Positions 57,835-64,000 of a stretch of 64,000 nt of DNA are shown here, piece by piece. The DNA comes from a bacterium (GTDB lineage: Bacteria; SAR324; XYD2-FULL-50-16), in NCBI GenBank assembly GCA_024275165.1, contig JAJRZQ010000006.1, forward strand, positions 92,288-156,287, given 5' to 3'. The notes beneath the pieces were generated by a model. It ran no database searches and was not told the origin of the DNA. It saw only the letters and a program-made list of their open reading frames with translations. Within the stretch, counting starts at the first letter, position 1; each line of letters opens with the position of its first letter. Position numbers and translations under genes: made by a program.

Positions 57835-58827
57835 TTAGCCGTTCTTTTTGAACATCTTGCGCAATTCGGCCCCTACCTTTTCAATCGGATGCTCTTCACT
57901 GGCGCGGCGCATTCCGTTAAAATGAGGCTGACCCACTTTATTTTCAGCCAACCACTGACTCGCGAAGCTGCCGTCTTGCACTTCTTTTAAAACCTGCCTC
58001 ATCGCCTTGCGGGACTCTTCGCCAATGACCTGAGGGCCACGCAGCAAACCGCCGTATTCCGCGGTTTCCGAAACCGAATAATTCATTTGGCTGATCCCCC
58101 CTTCGTAAAACAGGTCCACGATCAGTTTCAACTCATGCAGACACTCAAAGTAAGCGATTTCAGGAGGATAACCCGCCTCGGTCAAGGTCTCGAAACCGGC
58201 GCGCACCAGTTCCGCCGCCCCGCCGCACAATACGGCCTGCTCCCCGAACAAGTCGGTTTCGGTCTCGTCACGGAAATTAGTCAAGATGACGCCCGCGCGA
58301 GTGCCGCCAATCCCTTGAGCCCAAGCCAGAGCTAGGTCTTGGGCTTGGCCGCTTGCGTCTTGGTGAACCGCGATCAAACAGGGAGTGCCAAAACCTTCGC
58401 TATAGGTGCGGCGCACCAGGTGGCCGGGGCTTTTGGGCGCGATCATGATGACATCCACCTCCGCCGGAGCGATGATCTGGTTGTAAACAATGTTGAACCC
58501 GTGGCCAAAGGCCAAGACATTGCCCGGTTTTAGGTTGGGAGCAATATCGTTTTTGTAGATGTCCCCTTGGCTCTGGTCCTGGGCTAGAATCATGATCACA
58601 TCGGCCAACTTGGCCGCTTCTGCGGTTTCCACCACCCGCAAACCCGCTGCCTCGGCTTCGGGCCAAGACTTAGAGCCCTTACGCAGACCCACGACCACAT
58701 CCATTCCTGAATCCTTCAGGTTTTGAGAATGGGCGTGCCCTTGGCTGCCAAATCCGATTACAGCGAGCTTCTTGCCCTTTAAGAGGTTTAGGTTCGCGTC
58801 TTTATCATAAAAAATAGGAAGTTTCAT
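57835..58827 (-). CDS. ilvC: Ketol-acid reductoisomerase (class I)
   Basis: Second step of valine/isoleucine synthesis, using NADPH and Mg2+. 330 residues, the short class-I form. NADPH loop [20 protein letters not shown], and the metal and substrate region [12 protein letters not shown] then [20 protein letters not shown] and [12 protein letters not shown]. Third gene of the ilvB-ilvN-ilvC operon, 21 bases after ilvN. Confidence 0.97.
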   Translation of the reverse strand: MKLPIFYDKDANLNLLKGKKLAVIGFGSQGHAHSQNLKDSGMDVVVGLRKGSKSWPEAEAAGLRVVETAEAAKLADVIMILAQDQSQGDIYKNDIAPNLKPGNVLAFGHGFNIVYNQIIAPAEVDVIMIAPKSPGHLVRRTYSEGFGTPCLIAVHQDASGQAQDLALAWAQGIGGTRAGVILTNFRDETETDLFGEQAVLCGGAAELVRAGFETLTEAGYPPEIAYFECLHELKLIVDLFYEGGISQMNYSVSETAEYGGLLRGPQVIGEESRKAMRQVLKEVQDGSFASQWLAENKVGQPHFNGMRRASEEHPIEKVGAELRKMFKKNG

Positions 58828-58848
58828 AGAACACCCAAAAATTAAAGG

Positions 58849-59319
58849 TTACTTGTGAATAGCGGCCTCGCCGGTGCGAGCCATTTCGAGAATCGTAAAC
58901 TCGCTGAAGACCTCGGCCACCCCATCGAGTTTACTGGCAGAACCGGCAATCTCAAAGGTAACCGATTCATGATTCATCTCAATCAGATTGCCTTGGTAGG
59001 CCTGGACTAGGGTTAAGACTTGGGTGCGCTGCGCCACCCCCGCTTGCACCTTCACCAGCATCAGCTCCAAACTGATGGTTTGGTGCGGTTTTAAATGCCG
59101 TACCTCCCATACATAAACGATATTTTTCAAAAGCTTTAAAATCAAGCGGATCTTATCGTCGTCTCCCGTGGTGACTAGGGTCATGCGATGCACGCCTTTT
59201 CGTTCACACTCGCCGGTACAAACCGATTCCAAGTTGTAGCCCCGCGAGGTAAACAATTCCACCACCCGAGCCAAGGCCCCGATCCGGTCTTCTACCAAAA
59301 CAGAGATCACATGTTTCAT
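58849..59319 (-). CDS. ilvN: Acetolactate synthase small (regulatory) subunit
   Basis: 156 residues. The N-terminal ACT domain (MKHVISVLVEDRIGALARVV, then FTSRGYNLESV) binds valine for feedback inhibition. The C-terminal domain activates the large subunit. It starts directly at the ilvB stop, so subunits are made together. The symbol ilvH is equally usable for this length. Confidence 0.95.
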   Translation of the reverse strand: MKHVISVLVEDRIGALARVVELFTSRGYNLESVCTGECERKGVHRMTLVTTGDDDKIRLILKLLKNIVYVWEVRHLKPHQTISLELMLVKVQAGVAQRTQVLTLVQAYQGNLIEMNHESVTFEIAGSASKLDGVAEVFSEFTILEMARTGEAAIHK

Positions 59320-61008
59320 TCAAGCCCCCTCGATGATATCTTTAAATTCCTTCCCCGCTGGAATCATAGGATAAACCATGGAATGGGGGTCGATCATAAA
59401 CTCAATTAAGATCGGGCCTTGATGGGTTAAGGCCCGCTCAATAGCGGGGACGACTTCTTCCTTTTTACCCACCCTGCTCCCGGGGATGGAATAACCCTCC
59501 GCGATTTTTACAAAGTCAGGGGCATCGGGGGAAAGCGTCGAGGCATAACGGGAATCCCAAAATAAATCTTGCCACTGCTTGACCATCCCTAGGTTTTTGT
59601 TGTTTAAAACCACAATCACAATGGGTAGGTTGTAGCTGCGAACCGTGGCCAACTCCTGGATGTTCATTTGAAACCCTCCATCGCCGCAAAAACACACCAC
59701 CTGCTCATGGCCTTCCGCAAAGCAAGCCCCCACGGCGGCGGGGAGCGCAAAGCCCATGGTGCCCAGCCCGCCGGAAGTCAAATGACTGCGCTGTTGGGTG
59801 AAGGTGAAATGCTGCGCCACAAACATCTGATGCTGCCCCACATCACTCACCACCACCGCCTTGCCTTTCAAATGACGGCTAAACTCTTGAATCACGAATT
59901 CCGGGCGCAGCTCCCCCACTTTCATCTTTGCCTGATCATAATTGGGCAAAGGGTGGTTTTGCCGAATGCTTTTGATTTCTTCCAACCAGGGTTCGCTGTC
60001 CACCTTGTGGGCGAGCTTCCCGATTTCAGCCAAAAAATCCTTGGCATCGGCCACCACCCCGAGGTGAACCTTTTTGATTTTATTGATTTCACTAGGGTCT
60101 AAATCCACATGAATCATCTGAGCCAAGGGGGCAAAGCGCTCCACCTTACCCGTCACCCGGTCGTCAAAGCGAGCCCCCACGGCAATCACCAAGTCGGAAC
60201 GATGCATGGCCCAGTTGGCCGTATAGGTGCCGTGCATCCCCAGCATACCTAACGAAAGGGGGTGATCTTCAGAAATGGCCCCCTGCCCCAACAAGGTGGT
60301 GGTTACGGGAATCTCCGCCGCTTCCGCAAAGCGTAATAAGTCCTCCCCCGCATGGGCGAGGTTCACCCCGCCGCCAATATACAACACCGGACGGCTGGCC
60401 ATGCGGGTCATCTCCCAGGCCTTTTTTACCTGCCGCAAATCGGCCTTGGGGGGGAGATCGTAACCGGGAATCTCGATTTTTTCAACAAACTCCGCTGAAC
60501 TGGTCAAGCTTTGCAAATCCACGGGGAGGTCGATCAAAACCGGCCCCGGCCTCCCTGTGGTGGCGATATAAAAAGCCTCCTGCAACACCCGGGGCAGGTT
60601 GTTTAAATCCTTCACCAAATAATTGTGCTTGGTCACCGGACGGCTCACCCCGATCACATTGGTTTCTTGAAAGGCATTCGTCCCAATCACCGGAGTGCGC
60701 ACCTGCCCGGTAATGATGATCATGGGAATCGAGTCCGTCATGGCGGTGGCAATCCCCGTGATGGTATTGGTCGCGCCGGGGCCACTGGTCACGATCACCA
60801 CCCCAGGCCGCCCCGTAAGCCGAGCAAAACCGTCTGCCGCGTGGGCTGCCGCCTGCTCGTGGGCAACCCGAATCAGAGAGATATCCGAATGATTCAAGAA
60901 CTCATCAAAAAGGGGGATCACGCAACCGCCGGGATAACCAAAGACCTGGCCGACCCCTTGATCCTTCAAGGCTTGTAAAATGATTTGGCTGCCGTTTCGT
61001 TCCATCAT
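59320..61008 (-). CDS. ilvB: Acetolactate synthase large (catalytic) subunit
   Basis: ThDP- and FAD-dependent enzyme joining pyruvate with pyruvate or 2-oxobutyrate. 562 residues. The catalytic glutamate lies in VAHEQAAAHAADGFAR. The ThDP/Mg motif is GDGGFQMNIQELATVRSYNL with VLNNKNLGMVKQWQ. GSRPV-type FAD segments and GARFDDRVTGK are present. First gene of ilvBNC. Either ATG of the MM start is possible. Confidence 0.97.
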   Translation of the reverse strand: MMERNGSQIILQALKDQGVGQVFGYPGGCVIPLFDEFLNHSDISLIRVAHEQAAAHAADGFARLTGRPGVVIVTSGPGATNTITGIATAMTDSIPMIIITGQVRTPVIGTNAFQETNVIGVSRPVTKHNYLVKDLNNLPRVLQEAFYIATTGRPGPVLIDLPVDLQSLTSSAEFVEKIEIPGYDLPPKADLRQVKKAWEMTRMASRPVLYIGGGVNLAHAGEDLLRFAEAAEIPVTTTLLGQGAISEDHPLSLGMLGMHGTYTANWAMHRSDLVIAVGARFDDRVTGKVERFAPLAQMIHVDLDPSEINKIKKVHLGVVADAKDFLAEIGKLAHKVDSEPWLEEIKSIRQNHPLPNYDQAKMKVGELRPEFVIQEFSRHLKGKAVVVSDVGQHQMFVAQHFTFTQQRSHLTSGGLGTMGFALPAAVGACFAEGHEQVVCFCGDGGFQMNIQELATVRSYNLPIVIVVLNNKNLGMVKQWQDLFWDSRYASTLSPDAPDFVKIAEGYSIPGSRVGKKEEVVPAIERALTHQGPILIEFMIDPHSMVYPMIPAGKEFKDIIEGA

Positions 61009-61012
61009 AAAC

Positions 61013-61519
61013 CTATTGCAATTGGTCTTCGCTAAGGTTGAGCCACTGGCCTAAAAAAAATTGTTGTCGCGCCGACATGGCATAGCGCGGCTCCGTCATG
61101 AAGCCGCTCAAATAGGGCCGCAGAGTCAGATAAAAAATTCCTTTCCAATCCTCTGCCTTTTCCAAGGCCACATCATACTCGTAGGCCCCCACCCCAAAGG
61201 TGCGCTCAAAACGCATGCGATGAGGCAAATAACCTTGCGCCACAAAAAGCAGACTGACCCCCTTGGTCTCATCGGGCAGGGAAATATGATATTTCCCCTT
61301 CTCGTCGCGCTGGGCCAAGCCGACACTCATCCGAGTCTGCTGCCCATTCGGCCCAGGGGGCAAAAAGGTTTGGTCTTCCCGCTCAATCAGCACAAAGGCG
61401 TTTTGCGGCTCTAATCGACCTAAAATTTCTTGGGTTACCCAACCGGGGCGATAGGTCACCTTATCGGCGCAGGCAGCCAACCCAAGGGCCAAACCCAGAG
61501 CCAGGAAAATTATTCTCAT
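61013..61519 (-). CDS. Putative lipoprotein of unknown function
   Basis: 168 residues. Signal peptide II with lipobox LAAC, lipidated Cys17 (MRIIFLALGLALGLAACADK). The mature region has a beta-rich central part (GKYHISLPDETKGVSLLFVA, then QGYLPHRMRFERTFG) that could be a carboxypeptidase-regulatory-like fold. No family recognised. It sits 4 bases upstream of ilvB, so transcription may run into ilvBNC, but a functional link is not implied. Confidence 0.75.
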   Translation of the reverse strand: MRIIFLALGLALGLAACADKVTYRPGWVTQEILGRLEPQNAFVLIEREDQTFLPPGPNGQQTRMSVGLAQRDEKGKYHISLPDETKGVSLLFVAQGYLPHRMRFERTFGVGAYEYDVALEKAEDWKGIFYLTLRPYLSGFMTEPRYAMSARQQFFLGQWLNLSEDQLQ

Positions 61520-61595
61520 GCGAATTCACAAAGGGAGTAGAAGCAGTCAGCTTGGCAATTTTCACGCAAGCCGTCAACCATTGGCCGCCCCTCGG

Positions 61596-61637
61596 TTACA
61601 AAGAATTACAAAGCCCTGCTTTACAGCTTCCTTACAA
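61596..61637 (+). promoter_or_regulatory. Four TTACA(A/G) direct repeats upstream of the esterase operon
   Basis: TTACAA at 61596, TTACAA at 61606, TTACAG at 61621 and TTACAA at 61632, at intervals of 10, 15 and 11 bases, about one helical turn or slightly more. Such phased half-sites suggest binding of a response regulator. They lie 80-120 bases before the esterase ATG in a 196-base divergent gap shared with the lipoprotein gene. Confidence 0.35.
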
Positions 61638-61715
61638 ATTTTCTACCTTAAGATAAATAGTTAAACAAATTTCATTAATCTCTGGGCTACCCATGCCGAC
61701 TGTCTCTTTAAATCT

Positions 61716-62348
61716 ATGACTCGAGTTTTCCCCTTCAACAAAATTGTTTTTTCCTTACTGCCCTTCTTCCTCTGCTATTTTATGCTGGGAAGCCTACAGG
61801 CAGAAACCCGCATCTACTGTATCGGGGATTCGCTCACCCAAGGCTTTGGGGTGGATTCCACCGAGGCTTGGCCTTTTTTGGTCGAAAAGGCCTTGCGAAA
61901 ACAAAATCATAAAGTAGTGGTGATCAATTCGGGGATCAGCGGCAGCACCAGCGCGAGCGGCCCGGGCCGGATGCGTTTTGCCTTAAAAACCAAGCCCGAC
62001 TGGATCATCTTTGCCCTAGGCGCCAACGACGGGCTACGGGGGTTGGATTTAGACATCATGGAGGCAAACCTAGCCCAAGCCATTGGGCTCGCCTTAGAAG
62101 CCAAGGTCAAAGTCCTTTTGGTGGGAATGCGCATCCCCCCCAATTACGGCAAGGCCTATGCCGAACGCTTCACCCAGGCCTTTGTTCATCTCGCTGAAAA
62201 ATACCAACTCCCTTGGGTGCCTTTTTTATTAGAAGGGGTCGCGGGGAACCCCGAACTCAACCAAGCCGATGGAATTCATCCCAATCGGGCAGGCCATCAA
62301 ATCATCGCCCGGCAATTGACCCAAAAACTAGCCCCCCTCTTGCCATGA
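61716..62348 (+). CDS. tesA: TesA-type SGNH esterase (lysophospholipase/arylesterase)
   Basis: Periplasmic hydrolase of acyl esters and thioesters, 210 residues. Signal peptide at about residues 1-29 (LLPFFLCYFMLGSLQA then ETRIY). SGNH blocks: GDSLTQGFG with Ser39, GISGSTSASG, LGANDGLRG, and DGIHPN with Asp185 and His188. The downstream ABC pair overlaps it by ATGA. The same tesA-ybbA-ybbP order is known in E. coli. Confidence 0.93.
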   Translation: MTRVFPFNKIVFSLLPFFLCYFMLGSLQAETRIYCIGDSLTQGFGVDSTEAWPFLVEKALRKQNHKVVVINSGISGSTSASGPGRMRFALKTKPDWIIFALGANDGLRGLDLDIMEANLAQAIGLALEAKVKVLLVGMRIPPNYGKAYAERFTQAFVHLAEKYQLPWVPFLLEGVAGNPELNQADGIHPNRAGHQIIARQLTQKLAPLLP

Positions 62349-63016
62349 GCCTCGAACTCAAACAACTGAGCAAAAGCTTCACCAAAGGAGAAAAAAAACT
62401 GACCCTCTTGCAAGGGGCCTCTTTATCCTTAACTACAGGGGAAAGCGTAGCGATTTTAGGCCCTTCGGGTAGCGGAAAATCGACCCTCCTCAGCCTCATT
62501 GCCGGGTTGGATCAACCCGATTCCGGCGAGGTATGGCTGGAGCAAATCTGCCTGACCACCTTAAAGGAGGCGGACCTAACCCGTCACCGCGCCCAACATT
62601 TAGGAATCGTGTTCCAACAATTCCACCTCATGCCTCACCTCACCGCCTTAGAAAACATCAGCCTACCCCTCGAACTGAGCAAAGACAAACAAGCCCTGAG
62701 CAAAGCAAAAAGCCTCTTGGAGGAAGTGGGTTTGGGCGAGCGGGCGGGGCATTTTCCCAGCCAATTGAGCGGCGGAGAATGCCAGAGGGTGGCCATCGCT
62801 CGCGCCCTGGTGGTTGAACCGGACCTCCTTTTAGCCGACGAGCCCACAGGCAACCTCGACGAGACAACGGGGCACCAGATCGCCGACCTCCTCTTTAATC
62901 TGGCAGAGCGGAAACAGACCACCTTGGTGATCGTCACCCACAACCAAGAACTGGCAAAGCGCTGCCAGCGCCGCTTTCATCTACACCAAGGTCGCCTCCA
63001 TGAAGATATGGCTTAG
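62345..63016 (+). CDS. ABC transporter ATP-binding protein (YbbA/LolD family)
   Basis: 223-residue cytoplasmic ATPase of a MacB/LolD-type exporter or mechanotransmitter. The ATG at 62345 ([20 protein letters not shown]) overlaps the esterase stop by 4 bases; a longer frame upstream merely reads esterase DNA. Walker [11 protein letters not shown]-loop [13 protein letters not shown], signature LSGGECQRV (Cys for the usual Gln), Walker [13 protein letters not shown] and switch VTHNQE are present. The partner permease starts within its last 17 bases. Confidence 0.93.
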   Translation: MSLELKQLSKSFTKGEKKLTLLQGASLSLTTGESVAILGPSGSGKSTLLSLIAGLDQPDSGEVWLEQICLTTLKEADLTRHRAQHLGIVFQQFHLMPHLTALENISLPLELSKDKQALSKAKSLLEEVGLGERAGHFPSQLSGGECQRVAIARALVVEPDLLLADEPTGNLDETTGHQIADLLFNLAERKQTTLVIVTHNQELAKRCQRRFHLHQGRLHEDMA

Positions 63017-64000
63017 GCTGAGCCTCCGAGAGCTACTCAATCACAAGGGATTTAGCCTCTTTTTTATCCTCAACCTCGCCTTGGGCTTGATGGGCTTTAT
63101 CGCCCTGGACTCCTTTAAAACCAGCCTGCACGAGCATATCCAAAGCCAATCCAAAAGCCTCTTGGCCGCGGATTTAAGCCTCAGCGCCTTTCTCCCCCTG
63201 ACCGACCCAGAACAGAGCTTGACCCGCGACCTCTTAGGGCCCATTGAGGAGCAATCGACTCAAATCCTGTTCAACACCATGGTTTCTGGCCCTGACGACA
63301 CCCAACTGGCCGAGCTCAACGCGGTTAGCGCAGGCTACCCCCTTTATGGGGAATTGATTTTAACCGATGGCCGCCACCTCCGCGCCCCAGAGTTGCAAGC
63401 CCTCTGGCAAGGCAAGCCCCGCGCCTTGGCGCAGCAAGAGCTCTTAGACGCCTTAGGGCTAAAACTCGGCGAAAGCATAACCATTGGGGAGCAGGCCTTT
63501 GAAGTTGCCGGCGGCCTCCTCCAATCCCCCGGGCAAAGCTTCTGGAACGCTCGGATGAACTATAAGGTCTTCATCAGCGAGGCCTGGGCCCAACAAACCG
63601 GCTTGCTTCAATTTGGCAGCCATCGCCGCTACAACTACCTCTATCGCTTAAGCGACGGCGATCAGGCCGACTTTTTAGCCAAAAAAATCAATCGGGAGGC
63701 GAAAAAAGCCTTTGGCCCCAACCCCTATTTCCAGGCCCTGCCCCATAACCGAGCGAACCCTCAGATGTCTCGTTTGATGGATTACCTAGGCGACTACCTT
63801 GGGCTTGCCGCCTTGGTGGCTTTGTTTCTTGCCGGCCTGGGCACCGCCTACCTCTTTCGGGCCTATTTAGCTCAAAAAACCTTGGAGATGGCGATTTTGC
63901 GCAGCCTCGGTGCCAGTTCAATGCAAACAGGAGGGTGGATGATCTTAGAAATCAACCTCTTAGGCACGCTGGCCGCCCTGGTTGCGGGGCTCTTGGCACG
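63000..64000 (+). CDS. FtsX/MacB-fold ABC permease, YbbP-like (incomplete at window end)
   Basis: The ATG at 63000 overlaps the ATPase gene by 17 bases and stays open for the remaining 333 codons. It starts [20 protein letters not shown], with a first membrane helix at about residues 17-37. A large periplasmic domain follows (LLAADLSLSAFLPLTDPEQ, LLDALGLKLGESITIG). Then come a second helix and the conserved FtsX cytoplasmic loop KTLEMAILRSLGASSMQTGG. This matches YbbP, the partner of YbbA, which usually has about 800 residues and two FtsX units. Confidence 0.9.
   Translation, partial: MKIWLRLSLRELLNHKGFSLFFILNLALGLMGFIALDSFKTSLHEHIQSQSKSLLAADLSLSAFLPLTDPEQSLTRDLLGPIEEQSTQILFNTMVSGPDDTQLAELNAVSAGYPLYGELILTDGRHLRAPELQALWQGKPRALAQQELLDALGLKLGESITIGEQAFEVAGGLLQSPGQSFWNARMNYKVFISEAWAQQTGLLQFGSHRRYNYLYRLSDGDQADFLAKKINREAKKAFGPNPYFQALPHNRANPQMSRLMDYLGDYLGLAALVALFLAGLGTAYLFRAYLAQKTLEMAILRSLGASSMQTGGWMILEINLLGTLAALVAGLLA

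Overview
The window is a dense, ordinary-looking chromosomal stretch from a Gram-negative (diderm) bacterium. Diderm features include a TolC-type outer-membrane channel, an RND pump, an outer-membrane barrel protein, a lipoprotein and a heptose-bisphosphate phosphatase of LPS synthesis. The Na+-NQR complex, the PstC/PstA pair with large extra domains, class-I KARI and the many 4-bp ATGA gene overlaps fit a proteobacterial or proteobacteria-like lineage. I cannot fix the genus from sequence alone. TAA, TAG and TGA all end intact genes, so the code looks standard. No rRNA, tRNA, CRISPR array, transposase or phage gene was found.

Layout. 1-4250 (minus): nqrE (cut by the window edge), nqrD, nqrC, nqrB, nqrA for the sodium-pumping NADH:quinone reductase. 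4516-5875 (plus): a sugar-ABC permease gene with an in-frame TGA, then a TVP38/VTT membrane protein. 5974-8628 (minus): trpD-trpC-trpF plus a small zinc-ribbon membrane protein. 8815-9225: bacteriohemerythrin. 9226-9728: a gene-free stretch rich in hairpins. 9729-12247 (minus): two tandem paralogues with a divergent PilZ-like motif. 12363-16849 (minus): topA and an ABC-F ATPase. 17108-18214: a KamA-family radical SAM enzyme, then a strong terminator. 18280-24795 (minus): tetR-tolC-MFP-RND efflux operon.

24995-27593 (plus): the most unusual locus. A signal-peptide protein with a FliF-like periplasmic segment runs, after an apparent one-base frameshift, through a membrane helix into a FliG-like cytoplasmic domain. 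It is followed, with an ATGA overlap, by an outer-membrane beta-barrel gene. No other flagellar gene is nearby. 27606-33864 (minus): pstSCAB-phoU with a possible Pho box. 34041-35784 (plus): ubiX, a UgpC/MalK-type ATPase and a 45-residue membrane peptide. 35781-37814 (minus): a YyaL/DUF255 thioredoxin-fold protein. 37941-39312: hisH-hisF. 39370-42024 (minus): alaS. 42135-45507 (plus): gmhB, a pentapeptide-repeat membrane protein, a cyclophilin and a zinc-ribbon rhomboid. 45510-52210 (minus): hybrid histidine kinase, trmJ, UDP-xylose synthase, UDP-glucose dehydrogenase, clpP. 52425-53021: a charged orphan protein. 53084-61519 (minus): accC (frameshifted), accB, proS, xseA, ilvC, ilvN, ilvB and a lipoprotein. 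61716-64000 (plus): a tesA-type esterase, a YbbA/LolD-type ATPase and the start of its permease.

Two genes carry single-base frameshifts and one carries a single nonsense codon. One of them is accC, which is normally essential. Consensus errors in the assembly are therefore as likely as real decay, and this caution applies to the FliF/FliG-like gene too. A 27-bp palindrome occurs twice in opposite orientation (9588 and 39343), both times between genes, and is probably a dispersed hairpin repeat.
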